From positions 77,718,408 through 77,782,407 of the forward strand of contig JAKSZU010000009.1 in NCBI GenBank assembly GCA_026018925.1: DNA of 64,000 nt, given 5' to 3'. Positions 18,715 through 33,120 of this stretch are shown here, one piece after another. The DNA comes from Tupaia tana. Taxonomy: Eukaryota > Chordata > Mammalia > Scandentia > Tupaiidae. Every line of letters starts with the position of its first letter. Positions within the stretch are counted from its first letter, which is position 1. Position numbers and translations under genes: made by a program. The notes beneath the pieces were generated by a model, which was not told the DNA's origin, ran no database searches, and saw only the letters and a program-made list of their open reading frames with translations.

Positions 18715-21700
18715 TTGTCAGGGGTCGAAAGATGGAACTGTGGTGTGGTAGAACTGAGGGAGTTCCTATGTGTTAATCAGAAGAGAGAAATTTACAAATG
18801 AAAGACGTGGGTATGGGAACAGAAAAAGAAAGGAAAAACAAAAAAAAAAGGGAACCTGGCTTAAAGAGGGGTGTCTGGCTTAGAGGTCCAGAGGCTGAAG
18901 CTACTGGGGGCAGACCTCCCTCAAAGTTCCTGGCCCAGGGGTTGAAAGATGGGAGTATGGTGTGGTAGAACTAAGGGTGTTCCTATGTGTTATTCAGAAG
19001 AGAGAAATTTACAAATGAAAGACATGGGTAGGGGAACTTAAAAAGAAAGGGGAAAAAAAAAAAAAAAAAACAGAACCTGGCTGAAAGAGGGGTGTCTGGC
19101 TTCGACATCCTGGGGTTGAAACTACTGTGGGCAGTGTTCCCAGGAAGGTCCTGGCCCAGGGGTTGAAAGATGGGAGTGTGGTGTGTTAGAACTGAAGGCG
19201 TTCCTATGTGCTAATCAGAAGAGGGAAATTTACAAATGAAAGACCTGGGTATGGGAACTGAAAAAGAAAGGAAAAACAAACAAAAAAGAGAACCTCCTTG
19301 AAATAAGTGTGTCTGGCTTGGAGGTCCCGGGGCTGAAGCTCCTGGGGGCAGTCCTCCCTCGAAGTTCCTGGCCCAGGGGTGGAAAGATGGGAGTGTGCTA
19401 TGGTAGAACTGAGGGTGTTCCTATGTGTTAATAAGAAGAGAGAAATTTACAGATGAAAGACGTGGGTACAGGAACTGAAAAAGAAAGGAAAAAACAACAA
19501 AAAAAAGTTAACCTGGCTGAAAGAGTGGTGTCTGGCTTGGAGGTCCCGGGGCTGAAGCTACTAGGGGCAGTCCTCCCTCGAAGTTCCTGGCCCAGGGTTT
19601 GAAAGATGGGAGTGTAGTGTGGTAGAACTGAGGGCATTCCTATGTGTTAATCAGAAGAGAGAAATTTACAAATGAAAGATGTGGGTATGGGAACTGAAAA
19701 AGAAAGGAAAAAGAAGAAAAATAGTGAATCTGGCTGAAAGAGGGGTGTCTGGTTTGGAGGTCCCGGGGCTGATGATACTGGGGGCAGTACTCCCTCAAAG
19801 TTCCTGGCCCAAAGGTTGAAAAATAGGAGTGTGATGTGGTAGAACTGAGGGCGTTCCTATGTTTTAATCAGAAGAGAGAAATTTACAAATGAAAGACGTG
19901 AGTAAGGGAATTGAAAAAGGAAAAACAAAAGAAATGTGAACCTGACCAAAGAGGGGTGTCTGGCTTGGAGGTCTTGGTGCTGAAGCTCCTGGGGGCAGTC
20001 CTCCCTCGAAGTTCCTGGCCAAGGTGTCGAAAGATGGGAGTGTGGTGTGGGAGAACTGAGGCGTTTCTATGTGTTAATCAGAAGAGTGAAATTTACAAAT
20101 GAAAGACGTGGGTACAGGAATTGAAAAAGAATGGTAAAACAAACAAAAAAAAGTGAACCTGGCTGTAAGAGGGTTGTCTGGCTTGGAGGTCCCAGGGCTG
20201 AAGCTAATGGGGGCTGTCTCTCCTTAAAGTTCCTGGTCCAGGGGTCGAAAGATGGGAGTGTGGTGTGGTAGAATTGAGGGCGTTCCTATGTGTTAATCAG
20301 AAGAGTGAAATTTACAAATGAAAGACGTTTGTACTGGAACTGAAAAACAAAGGAAAAGCAAAAAAAAAAAAATGTGAACCTGGCTAAAAGAGGGTTGTCT
20401 GGCTTTGAGGTCCCTGGGCTGAAACTACTGGAGACTGGCCTCCCTCAAAGTTCCTGGCCCAGGGTTTGAAAGATGGGAGTGTAGTGTGGTAGAACTAAGG
20501 GTGTTCTTATGTGTTAATCAGTAGAGAGTAATTTACAAATGAAAGACGTGGGTATGGGAACTGAAAAAGAAATTTAAAAAGAAAAAAAAAAAGTGAACCT
20601 GGCTGAAATAGTGGTGTTTTCCTTGGAGGTCCCGGGTCTGAAGCTACTGAGGGCAGTCCTCCCTTGAAGTTCCTGGCCCAAAGGTCGAAAGATTGGAGTG
20701 TGGTGTGGTACAACTGAGGGCATCCCAACATATTAATCAGAAGAGAGAAAGTTACAAATGAAAGACATGGGTATGGGAACTGAAAAAGAAAGGATAAATA
20801 AAAAAAAAGTGAACCTTGCTGAAAGAGGGGTGTCTGGCTTGGATGTCCCGGAGCTAAAGCTACTGGGGGAAGTCCTCCCTTGAAGTTCCTGGCCCAGAGG
20901 TCGAAAGATGGGAGTGTGCTGTGGAAGAACTGAGGGAGTTCCTATGTGTTAATCAGAAGAGTTAAATTTACAAACGAAAGACATGGCTATGGGAACTGAA
21001 AAAGAAAGGAAAAAGAAGAAAAACAGTGAACCAGTCTGAAAGAGAGGTGTCTGGCTTGGAGGTGCCGGGCTGAAGCTACTGGAAGCAGTCCTTCCTCGGA
21101 GTTCCTGGCCCAAGGGTCGAAAGATGGGAGTGTGGTGAGGTAGAACTGAGGCCGTTCCTATGTGTTAATCAGAAGAGAAAAATTTACAAATGAACGATGT
21201 GGGTACGGGAACTGAAAAAGAAAGGACAAACAAAAGAAAAAGTGAACCTGGCTGAAATAGGGTTGTCTGGCTTGGAGGTCCTGGGGCTGAAGCTACTGTG
21301 GGCAGTCCTCCCTCGAAGTTCCTGGCCCAGGGGTCGAATGGTGAGAGTGTGGTGCGGTAGAACTTAGTGCGTTCCTAGGTGATAATCAGAAGAGAGAAAT
21401 TTACAAATGAAAGACGTGGGTACGGGAACTGAAAAATAAAGGAAAAACAAAAAAATATGTGAACCTGGCTGGAAGAAGGGCATCTGGCTTGGAGGTCCCG
21501 GGGCTGAAGCCACTGGGGCAGACTTCCCTCAAAGTTCCTAGCCCTGGTGTCCATAGATTTGAGTGTGGTGTGGTAGAACTGAGGGTGTTCCTATGTGTTA
21601 TTCAGAAGAGAGAAATTTACAAATGAAAGATGTGGGTATGGGAACAGAAAAAGAAAGGAAAAACAAGAAAAAAAAGGAAACCTTGCTGAAAGAGGGGTGT

Positions 21701-24440
21701 CTGGCTTGGAGGTCCCGAGGCTGAAGCTACTTGGGGCAGTCCTCCGTTGAATTTCCTGGCTCAGGTGTCAAAAGATGGGAGTGTGGTTTGGTAGAACTGA
21801 GGGCGTTCCTATGTGTTAATCAGAAGAGAGAAATTTACAAATGGAAGACTTGGGTAAGGGAACTGAAAACGAAAGGAAAAACAAACAAAGAAAAAAAAAC
21901 AGTGAATCTGACTGAAAGAGGGGTGTCTGGCTTGGAAACCCCAGGGCTGACGCTACTGGGGGCAGTCCTCCTTCGAAGTTCCTGACCCTGGGGTCTAAAG
22001 TTAGGCGGGTGGTGTGGTAGAACTGAGAGCGTTCCTATGTGTTAATCAGAAGAGAGAGATATTTACGAATGAAAGATGTGGGTACAGGAAATGAAAAACA
22101 AAGGAAAAACAAAAAAAAAATAAAGTGAACCTGGCTGAAAGAGGGGTGTCTGGCTTGGAGGTCTCAGGGCAGAAACTACCGGGGACATTCCTCCCTCGAA
22201 GTTCCTGACCCAGGGGTTGAAAGATGGCAGTGTGGTGTGGTAGAACTGAGGGCGTTCCTATGTGTTAATCAGAAGAGAGAAATTCACAATTGAAAGACGT
22301 GGGTGTGGGAAATAAAAAAGAAAGGAAAAACAAAAAAAATAGTGAACCTGTCTTAAAGAGCGGTGTCTGGCTTGGAGGTCCTGGGGCTGAAGCTACTGGG
22401 GGTAGTTCTCCCTCGAAGTTCCTGGCCCATTGGTCCAAAGATGGGAGTGTGGTGTGGTAGAACTGAGGGCGTTCTTATGTGTTAATCAGAAGAAAGAAAT
22501 TTACAAATGAAAGACTTGGGTATGGGAACTGAAAAAGAAAGAAAAAACAAACAAAAAATGTGAACCTAGCTGAAAGAGGGGTGTCTGACATGGAGGTCCC
22601 AGGGCTGAATCTACTGGGGGCAGTCCACCCTCGAACTTCCTGGCCCAGGGGTCAAAAGATGGGAGTGTGGTGTGGTAGAACTGAGGGCGTTCCTAGGTGT
22701 TAATCAGAAGAGAGATATTTACAAATGAAAGACGTGGGTATGGGAACTGAAAAAGAAAGGAAAAACAAGAAAAATAGTGAACCTGGCTGAAAGAGGGGTG
22801 TCTGGTTTGAAGGTCCCGGGGATGAAGGTACTGGGGGCAGTCCTCCCTCAAAGTTCCTGGCCCAGTGGTCAAAGATGGGAGTGTAGTGTGGTAGAACTGA
22901 AGGCGTTCCTAAGAGTTAATCAGAAGAGAGAAATTTACAAATGAAAGACGTGGGTATAGGAACTGAAAAAGAAAGGAAAAACAAAAAAAAAAGTTGAACC
23001 TGGCTGGAAGAGGGGTGTCTGGCTTGGAGGTTCCGGGGCTGAAGCTACTGGGGACAGTCCTCCCTCAACGTTCCAGGGCCAGGGGTGGAAAGATGGGAGT
23101 GTGGTGTGGTAGAACTGAGGGCATTCCTAGGTGTTAATCAGAAGAAAGAAATTTACAAATGAAAGACATGGGTATGGGAATTGAAAAACAAAGGAAAAAC
23201 AAAAACAAAAAAAAGTGAACTGGCTGAAAGAGGGGTGTCTGGCTTGGAGATCCCGGGGCTGAAGCTACTGGGGGCAGTCCTCCCTCGAAGTTCCTGGCAC
23301 AGGGATCAAAAGATGGAAGTATGGTGTGGTAGAACTAAGGGCGTTCCTATGTGTTATTCAGAAGAGAGAAATTTACAAATGAAAGACGTGGGTACTGGAA
23401 CTTAAAAAGAAAGGAAAAACAAGAAAAAAAAAAAAAAACTGAACCTGGCTGAAAGAGGGGTGTCTGGCTTGGAGTTCCTGGGGCCAAAACTACTGTCGGC
23501 AGTCTACCTTCGAAGGTCCTGGCCCAGGTGTCGAAAGATGGGAGTGTGGTGTGGTAGAACTGAGGGTGTTCCTATGTGTCAATCAAAAGAGAGAAATTTA
23601 CAAATGAAGGACATGGGTACAGGAACTTAAAAAGAAAGGAAAAAAACAAAAAACTGACCCTGGCTGAAAGAGGGGTGTCTGGCTTGGACGTCCTGGGGTT
23701 GAAACTACTGTGGGCAGTCTTCCCTCGAAGGTCCTGGCCCAGGGGTTGAAAGATGTCAGTGTGGTGTGGTAGAACTGAAGGTGTTCCTATGTGTTAATCA
23801 GAAGAGCGAAATTTGCAAATGAAAGACATGGGTATGGGAACTGAAAAAGAAAAGAAAAACAAACAAACAAAAAAGTGTACCTGGCTGAAATAAGTGTGTC
23901 TGGCTTGGAGGTCCTTGGGCTGAAGCTACTGGGGGCAGTCTTCCCTTGAATTTCCTGGCCCAGGGGTCGAAAGATAGGAGTGTGGTTTGGTAGAACTGAG
24001 GGCGTTCCTATGTGTTAATCAGAAGAGAGAAATTTACAAATGAAAAACGTGGGTATGGGAACTGAAAAAGAAGGAAAAAAAAAAAAAAACAAGAAAAAAA
24101 GTGAACCTGGCTGAAAGAGGGGTGTCTGGTTTGGAGTTCCCAGGGCTGAAGCTACTGGGGGCAGTCCTCCCTGAAGTTCCTGGCCCAGTGGTCAAAGATG
24201 GGAGTGTGGTGTGGTAGAACTGAGGGCATTCCTATGTGTTAATAATAAGAGAGAAATTTACAAATGAATTAATTGGGTAAGGAGACAGAAAAAGAAAGGA
24301 AAAAAAAAGTATACCTGGTTGAAAGAGGGGTGTCTGGCTTGGGGGTCCCTTGGCAGAAACTACTGGGGGCAGTCCTCCCTCGAAGTTCCTGACCCAGGGG
24401 TCGAAAGATGGGATTGTGGTGTGGGAGAACTGAGGACGTT
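18715..24440 (-). repeat. Inner L1 monomer array, proximal block of long monomers (about 216-222 bp)
   Basis: About 26 head-to-tail monomers. Anchor GAAAGATGG occurs at 18727, 18943, 19165, 19382, 19601 and onward, giving steps of 216, 222, 217 and 219. Plus-strand wording of a unit: CCTGGCCCAGGGGTCGAAAG, ATGGGAGTGTGGTGTGGTAG, AACTGAGGGCGTTCCTATGT, TTAATCAGAAGAGAGAAATT, ACAAATGAAAGACGTGGGTA, TGGGAACTGAAAAAGAAAGG, an A-rich stretch, GTGAACCTGGCTGAAAGAGG, GGTGTCTGGCTTGGAGGTCC, CGGGGCTGAAGCTACTGGGG. Units differ from each other at many positions, so this is old or repeatedly shuffled, not an assembly stutter. Repetition directly upstream of ORF1 is the layout of monomeric L1 promoters as known in mouse. 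Confidence 0.85.
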
Positions 24441-27400
24441 TCTGGCTGAAAGAGGGCTGTCTGGCTTGGGGGTCCTGCAGCTGAAGCTACTGGGGGCAGT
24501 CATCCCTCGAAATTCCTAGCCCAGGTGTTGAAAAATGGGAGTGTGTTGTGGTAGAACTGAGGGCTTTCATGTCTGAAAGAGGGGTGTCTGGTTGGGGTTC
24601 CTGGGGCTGTAGCTCCTGGGGGCAGTCCTCCCTCGAATTCCTGACCCAAGGGTCAAAAGTTGGGAAAGTTGCGTGGTAGAACTGAAGGCCTTCCTTGATT
24701 AATGAGGGGTGTCTGACTTGGGGGTGCCAGGGCTTAATCTACTGGGGCAATCCTCTCTAGAAGTTCCTGGCTCAGAGGTCGAACGATGGGAGTGTGGTGT
24801 GGTAGAACTGAGGGAATTCCTGGCTGAAAGAGGGATGTCTGGCTTAGGGGTCCCATGGCTGAAGTTACTGGGGACAGTCCTCTCTTGAAGTTCCAGGCCC
24901 TGGTGTGGAAAGATGGGAGTGTGGTGTGGTAGAACAGGGCGTTCCTGGCTGAAGAAGGGGTGTCTGGCTTGGGGGTCCCAGGGCTGAAGCTACTGGGGGC
25001 AGTCCTCCCTCGAAGTTCCTTTCCCAGCGGTCGAAAGATGGGCGAGTGGTCTGGTATAACTGAGGGCATTCCTGGCTGAAAGAGGGTTGTCTAGCTTGGG
25101 TGTCCCGGGACTGAAGCTACTGGGAGCAGTCCTCCCTCGAATTTACTGGCCCAGGGGTCGAAGGATGGGAGTGTGGTGTGGTTGAACTGAGGGCGTTCCC
25201 TTCTGTTCATCTTGCTGAGATCAGCGTGTCTGGCTTGGGGGTCCCGAGGCTGAAGCTACTGGGGGCAGTACTTCCTCAAAGTTCCTTCCCCAGGTGTCAA
25301 ACGATGGGAGTGTGGTGTGGTAGAACTGAGGGCGTTCATGGCTGAAAGAGGGGTGTCTGGCTTTGGGGTCCAGGGGCTGAATCTATTAGGCAGTCCTCCC
25401 TTGAAGTTCCTGTCCCAGAGTTCGAAAGATGGGAGTGTGGTCTGGTAGAACTGAGGGCGTTCCTATGTGTTAATCAGAAGACAGAAATTTACAAATGAAA
25501 CATGTGGGTAAGGGGACAGAAAAAGAAAGGAAGAACAGAAAAAAAGTGTGGCTTGTTGAAAGTGGGGAGTCTGACTTGGAGGTACTGGGACTGAAGCTAG
25601 TGGGGGCAGTCCTCCCTCGAAGTTCCTGTCCCAGGGTTCGAAAGATAGGAGTGTGGTGTGGTAGAACTGAGGACATTCCTGGCAGAAATAAGGGTGTCTG
25701 GCTTTGGGGTCCCCGGGCTGTAGCTACTGGGGGCATTCCTCTCTCGAAGTTCCTGGCCCAGGGGTGGAAAGAAGGGAGTGTGGTGTTGTAGAAGTGAGGA
25801 CATTCCTGGCAGGGAAGTCCTCCCTCGAAGTTCCTGGCCCAGCGTTCGAAAGTTGGGAGTGTGGTGTGGTAGAACTGTGGGCATTACTATGTGTTAATCT
25901 GGCTGAAAGAGAGGTGTCTGGCTTGGGGGTTGAAGCTACTGGGCGCAGTCCTCCCTCGAATTTCCTGGTCCAGTGCTCCAAAGATGGGAGTGTGTTGTGG
26001 TAGAACTGAGGGCGTTCCTGACTGAAAGAGGGGTGTCTGTCTTGGGGGTCCCGGGGCTGTAGCTACTGGGGGCAGTCCTCCCTCGAAGTTTATGGCCAAG
26101 GGGTCGAAATATGGGAGTGTGGTGTGGTAGAACTGAGGGCTTTCATGTCTGAAAGGGGGGTGTCTGGCTTGGGGTTCCTGGGGCTGAAGCTACTGGGGGC
26201 AGTCCTCCCTCGAATTCCTGACTCAGGGGTCACAAGATGGGAGAGTGGCGTGGTACAACTGAGGGCCTTCCTAGCTGAATGATGGGTGACTGTCTTGGGG
26301 GTGCCTGTGCTGAATCTACTGGGGGCAATCCTCCCTCAAAGTTCCTGGCCCAGGGGTCGAACGATGAGAGTGTGGTGTGGTAGAACTGAGGGAATTCCTG
26401 GCTGAAAGAGGGGTGTCTAGCTTAGGGGTCCCGTGGCTGAAGTTACTGGGGGCAGTTCTCTCTCAAATTCCAGGCCCCAGTGTCGAAATATGGGAGTGTG
26501 GTGTGGTAGAACTAAGGGCGCACCTGGCTGAACGAGGGGTGTCTGGCTTTGCGGTCCAGGGGCTGAAGCTACTGGGAGCAGTCCTCCGTCGAAGTTCCTG
26601 GCCCAGGGGTCGAACGATGGGAGTGTGGTGTGGTAGAACTGAAGGCGTTCCTGGCTGAAAAAGGGGTGTCTGGCTTAGGTGTCCCGTGACTGAACTTACT
26701 GGGGGCAGTCCTCTCTCAAAGATCCAGGCCCAGGTGTCCAAAGATGGGAGTGTGGTGTGGTAAAACTGAGGGCGCACCTTTGTGATAATTAGAAGAGAGT
26801 AATTTACAATTGAAAGACATGGGTAAGGGTACAGAAAAAGAAAGGGAAAAAAAACGAGTACCCGGCTGAAAAGGGGGTGTCTAACTTGAAAGTCCCAGGG
26901 CTGAATCTACTGGGGCAGTCCTCCCTTGAAGTTCCTAGCCCAAAGGTCGAAAAATGGGAGTGTGGTGTGGTAGAATGGAGGGCTTTCATGGCTGAAAGAG
27001 GGGTATCTGACTTGGGGGGGTCTCGGGGCTGAAGCTACAGGAGGCAGTCCTCCCTTGAAGTTTCTGGCCCTGGGGTCGAAATATGGGAGTTTTCTGTGAT
27101 AGAACTGAGGGCGTTCCTGCCTAAAAGAGGGGTGTCTGGCTTCTGGCTTGGGGGTCCCGGGGCTGAAGCTACTGGGGGCAGTCCTCCCTCGAAGTTCCTG
27201 GCCTAGGGGTCGAAAGATGGGAGTGTGGTGTGGTAGAACATAGGGCATTACTATGTGTTAATCTGGCTGAAAGAGAGGTGTCTAGCTTGGGGGTCCCTGA
27301 GTAGAAGATAATGGGGGCAATCCTTCCTCGAAATTCCTGGCACAGAGGTTGAACATGTGAGAGTGGCGTGGTAGGATATGAGGGTGTTCCAGACTGAAAG

Positions 27401-30400
27401 AGGGTTGTCTGGCTTGGGTGTCCTGGGGCTGACGCTACTGTGGGCAATCCTCCCTCGAAGTTCCTGGCACAGAGGTTGATAGATGGGAGAGTGGTGTGGT
27501 AGAACTGAAGGCGTTCCTGGCTGAAAGAGGGTTGTCTGGCTTGGTGGTCCCATGGCTGAAGCTACTGGGGGCATTCCTTCCTCGAAGTTCCTGGTCCAGG
27601 GGTCAAAAGATGGGAGTGTGGTGTGGTAGTACTGAGGACATTCCTAAGTGTTAATCAGAAGAGAAAAATTTACAAATGAAAAACCAAAAAAAAAAAAAAT
27701 TGTACCTGCCTGAAAGAGGGGTGTTTGGATTGTAGGTCCCAGGGCTGAAGCTACTGGTGGCATTCCTCTCTCCAAGTTCTTGGCCCAGGGGTCGAAAGAT
27801 GGGAGTGTAGTGTGGTAGAAATGAGGGCATTCATATCTGAAAGAGGGGTGTCTGGCTTGGGTTCCCAGGGCTGAAGCCATTGGAGGCTGTCCTCCCTCGA
27901 AGTTCCTGGCCCAGGGGTCGAAAGATGGGAGTATGGTGCTGTAGAACAGAGAGCGTTACTATGTGTTAATCTGGCTGAAAGAGGGGTGTCTGGCTTGGGG
28001 GTCACAGGGCTGAAGCTACTGGAAGAATTCCGCCCTTGAAGTTCCTGGCCCAGGGGTCAAAAGATGGGAGTGTGGTGTGGTAGAACTGAGGGAATTCCAG
28101 GCTGAAAGAGGGGTGTCTGACTTGGGGGTCCCATGGCTGAAGCTACTGGGGCACTCCTCCCTCGAAGTTCCTGGCCCAGGTGTCGAAAGATGGGAGAGTG
28201 GTGTGGTAGAACTGAGGGCGTTCCTGGCTAAAACAGGGGTGTCTGACTGGGGATCCTGGGGCTGGAGCTACTGGGAACAGTCCTCCCTCGAAATTCCTGG
28301 CCCAGGGTCGAACGACGGGAGTGAGGGTTGGTAGAACTGAGGGCGTTTCTGGCTGAAAGAGGGGTGTCTGGTTTGAGGGCCCCAGGGCTTAAGCTACTGG
28401 ATGAAGTCTTCCCTTGAATTCCCGGCCCAGGGGTCGAAAGATGGGAGTGTGTTGTGATAGAACTAAAGGCGTTCCTGGCTGAAAGAGGGCTGTCTGGTTT
28501 GGGGGTCCTGGGGCTTAAGCTATGAGGGGCAGTCCTCCCTCGAAGTTCCTGGCCCAAGAGTCGAAAGATGGGAGTATTGTGTGGTAGAACAGAGGGCGTT
28601 CATGGTTGCAAGAGGGGTGTCAGGCTTGGGGGTCCCGGGGCTGAAGCTACTGGGGGCAATCCTCCCTCGAAGTTCCTGGCCAAGGTGTCGAAAGATGGGA
28701 GTGAGGGGTGGTAGAACTGAAGGCATTCCTGGCTGAAAGAGAAGTGTCTTCCCTAGGAGTCCCGGGGCTGAAGCTACTGGGGGCAGTCCTCCCTAGAAAT
28801 TCCTGGCCCAGGTGTCGAAAGATGGGAATGTGGTGTTTTAGAACTGAGGGCGTTCATGGCTGAAAGAGGGATGTCTGGCTTGGGGGTCCTGAGGCAGAAT
28901 CAACTGGGGGTAGTCCTTTCTCGATATTCCTGGCCCAGGGGTCGAAAGATGGGAGTGTGGTGTGTTAGAACTGAGGGCCTTCCTAGCTGAAAGAGGGGTG
29001 TCTGGCTTAGGAGTGCCGGGGCTGATGCTACTGGGGGCAGTCATCCCTCGTAGTTCCTGGCCCAAGGGTCAAAAGATGGGAGTGTGGTGTGGTAGAACTG
29101 AGGGCATTCCTGGCTGAAAGAGGGGTGTCTCACTTGGGGGTCCCGGGGCTGAAGCTACTGAGGGAAGTCCTCCGTTGAAGTTCCTTGTCCAAGGGTCAAA
29201 AGAAGGTAGAGTGGTGTGGTAGTACTGAGGGCGTTTCTGGCTGAAAGATAGCTGTCTGGCTTGGGGGTCCTGGGGCTTAAGCTACTGGGGGCAGTCCTCC
29301 CTCAAAGTTTCTGACCCTGGGGTCGAAAGATGGGAGTGTGTTGTGCTAGAAATGAGGACATTCCTGGCTGAAAGAGGGGTGTCTGGCTTGGGGTTCCGGG
29401 GCTGAAGCTACTGGGGCAGTCCTCCCTTGAAGTTCCTGGTCCAAAGGTCAAAAAATGGGAGTGTGGTGTGGTAGAACTGAGGGATTTCATGGCTGAAAGA
29501 GGGGTGTCTGTCTTTGGGGTCCCGGGGCTGAAGCTACTGTGGGCTGTCCTCCCTCAAAGTTCCTGGCCCAAGGGTCGAAAGATGGCAGTGAGGTGTGGTA
29601 GAACTGAGGGTATTCCAATGTGTTAATCTGGCTGAAAGAGGGGTGTCTGGCTTGGGATTCCCTGAGTAGAAGATAATGGGGGCAATCCTCCCTCGAAGTT
29701 CCTGGCACAGAGGTCGAACATGTGAGAGTGGTGTGGTAGAAGTGAGGATGTTCCTGGCTGAAAGAGTGTTTTCTGGCTTGGGTGTCCTGGGGCTGAAGCT
29801 ACTGAGGGCAATCCTCCCTCGAAGATCCTGGCACAGGGGTCGATAGATGGGAGAGTGGTGTGGTAGAACTGAGGGAGTTACTGGATGAAAGAGGGGTGTC
29901 TGGCTTGGGGGTCTTGTGGCTGAAGATACTGCGGGTAGTCCTCTCTAGAAATTCCAGGCCCAGGTGTCGACAGATGGGAGTGTAGTGTGTTAGATATGAG
30001 GGCGTTCATGGCTGAAAGAGGGGTGTCTGGCTTGGGGTCCTGGGGCTGAAGCCACTGGGGTCTGTCCTCCCTCGAAGTTCCATGCCCAGGTGTCGAAAGA
30101 TAGGCGTGTGGTGTGGTATAACAGAGGGCATCCCTTGCTGAAAAAGGGATGTCTTGCTTGGGGTGCTGGTGCTGAAGCTACTGGGGGCAGTCTTCCCTCA
30201 AATTTCCTAACCCAGAGTTCGAAAGATGGAAGTGTGGTTTTGTAGAAATGAGGAAGTTCCTGGCTGAAAGAGGGTTGTCTGGCGTAAGGGTCCCGGGGCT
30301 GAAGCTACTGGGGGCAGTCCTCCCTCGAAATTCCAGGCCCAGGGGTCGAAAGATGGGAGGGTGGTATGGTAGATCTGTGGGCGTTCCTGGCTGAAGGAGG

Positions 30401-33120
30401 GGTGTCTGGCTTGGGGGTCCCGGGGCTGAAGCTACTGGAGGGAGTCCTCCCTCGAAGTTCCTGGCAAAGGGGTCGTAAGATGGGAGTGTGGTGTGGTAGA
30501 ACTGAGGGCGTTACTGGCAGAAAGAGGGGTGTCTGGCTTGGCGGTCCCAGGGCTGAAGCTACTGGGGGCAGTCCTCCCTCAAAGTTCCTGGCCCAGGGGT
30601 CGAAAAATGGGAGTGTGGTGTGGTAGATCTGAAAGCGTTTCTCCCTGAAATAGGAGAGTCTGGCTTGGGTTTCCTGGGACTGAAGCTACTGGGGGCAGTC
30701 CTCCCTCGAATTTCATGGCCCAGGTGTCGAAATATGGGACCGTAGTGTGGTAGAACTGAGGGCATTCTTATGTGTTAATCTAGCTGAAAGAGGGGTGTCT
30801 GGCTTGGGGGTCCTGGGGCTAAAGCTACTGGGGGCAGTCCTCCCTTGAAGATCCTGGCCCAGGTGTAGAAAAATGGGAGTGTGGTGTGGTAGAACTGAGG
30901 GCATTCCTGGCTGAAAAACGGATGTCTTGATTGGGGGTCCTGGGCCTGAAGCTACTGGGTGCAGTCGTCCCTCGAAGTTCCTGGCCCAGGGTTCGAAAGA
31001 TGGGAGTGTGGTGTGGTAGAACTGACGGCGTTCCTATGGGTTAATCAGAAGAGAGAAATTTATAAATGAAAGACGTGTGTAAGGGGACAGAAAAAGAAAA
31101 AAAAAACAATAAACAAAAAATAAAAGTGTACCTGGCTGAAAGACGGGTGTCTGTCTTGGAGGTCCCAGGGCAAAAACTACTGAGGGCAGTGCTCCCTCGA
31201 AGTTCCCGGCCCAGGGGTCCAAAGATGAAAGTGTTGTGTGTTAGAACTGAGGGTGTTAATGGCTGAAAGAGTGGTGTCTGACTTTGGGGTACTGGAGGTG
31301 GATATGCTGGGGGCAGTCCTCCCTCGAAGTTCCTGGCCCAGGGGTCGAAAGATGGGTGTGTGGTTTGGTAGAACTGAGGGCGTTGCTGGCTGCAAGAGGG
31401 GTGTCTGGCTTGGAGTTCTCGGGGCTGAAGCTACTGGAGGCAGTGCTCCCTAGAAGTTACAGACCAAGGGGTCAAAAGATGGGACTGTGCTGTGGTAGAA
31501 CTTAGGGCGTTCCGCGCTGAAAGAGGATTGTCTGGCTTGGGGGTCCCAGGGCTGAAGCTACAGGGGGCTGTCCTCCCTCGAAGTTCCTGTACCAGGGGTC
31601 GAAAAATGGAAGTGTGGTGTGGTAGAACTGAGGGCGTTCATGGCTGAAAGAGGGGTGTCTGGATTGGCGGTCCCAGGGCTGAAGCTATTAGGGCAGTCCT
31701 CCCTCGAATTTACTGGCCCAGGGTTACAAAGATGGGAGTGTAGAGTGGTAGAACTGAGGGCGTTCATGGCTGAAAGAAGGTGGTCTCGCTTGGGGGTCCT
31801 GGGGCTGAAGCTACTGGGGGCAGTCCTCCCTCGAAGTTCCTCGCCCAGGGGTCGAAAGATGGGAGTGTGGTGTTGCAGAACTGAGGGCGTTTTAGTGTTA
31901 ATCAGTAGAGAGAAATTTATAAATGAAAGACATGAGTAAGGGGACAGAAAAAGAAAGTAAGAACAAAAATAAAAAGTGTACCTGGCTGTAAGAGGGGTGT
32001 CTGGCTAGGAGGTCCTAGGGCCGAAGCTACTGGGGTCAGTCCTCCCACGAATTTTCTGGCCCAGGGGTCGAAAGATGGGAGTGTAGAGTGGTAGAACTGA
32101 GGGCGTTCATGGCTGAAAGAGAGCTGTCTCACTTGGGGGTCCCTGCGCTGAATTTACTGGGGGCAGTCCTCCCTCGAAAGTCCTCGCCCAGGCGTCGAAA
32201 GATGGGAGTGTAGAGTGGCAAAACTGAGAGAGTTCATGGCTGAAAGAGGGCTGTCTCGCTTGGGGGTCCCAGCGCTGAATCTACTGGGGGCAGTCCTCCC
32301 TCGAAATTCCTCGCCCAGGCGTCGAAAGATGGGAGTGTGCTGTTGCAGAACTGAGGGCGTTCCTTAGTGTTAATCAGAAGAGAGAAATTTTTAAATGAAA
32401 GACGTGGGTAAGGGGACAGAAAAAGAAAGTATGAACAAAAATAAAAAGTGAACCTGGCTGAATGAGGGGTGTCTGGCTAGGAGGTCTCAGGGCAGAAGCT
32501 ACTGGAGTCAGTCCTCCCTCGAATTTACTGGCCCCGGGGTTGAAAGATGGGAGTGTAGAGTGGTAGAACTGAGGGCGATCATGGCTGAAAGAGGGCTGTC
32601 TCGTTGGGGGTCCTGGGGCTGAAGCTACTGGGGACAGTCCTCCCTCGAAATTCCTGGCCCAGGAGTCGAATGATGGGTGTGTGGTGTGGCAGAACTGAGT
32701 GCGTTCCTGGATGAAAGAGGGTTGGCTGGCTTGGGGTTCCTTGGGCTGAAGCTACTGGGGGCAATCCTCCCTCGACGTTCCTGGCCCAGGGGAAAAAATA
32801 TGAGAGTGTGCTGTGGTTATACTGAGGGCGTTCCTATGTGTTAATCTGGCTGAAAGAGGGGTGTCTGGCTTGGAGGTTCCGAGGCTGAAGCTACTGGGGG
32901 CAGTCCTCCCTCGAAGTTCCTGGACCAGGGGTGGAATGATGGATGGGATTGTGGTGTGGTAGAACTGAGGGCGATCATGGCTGAAAGAGGGGTGTCTGGC
33001 TTGGGGGTCCCGGGGCTGAAGCTATTAGGGCAGACCTCCCTCAAAGTTCCTGGCTCAGGGGTCGAAAGATGGAAGTGTGGTTTGGTAGAACTGAGGGCGT
33101 CCTTGGCTGAAAGTGGGGTG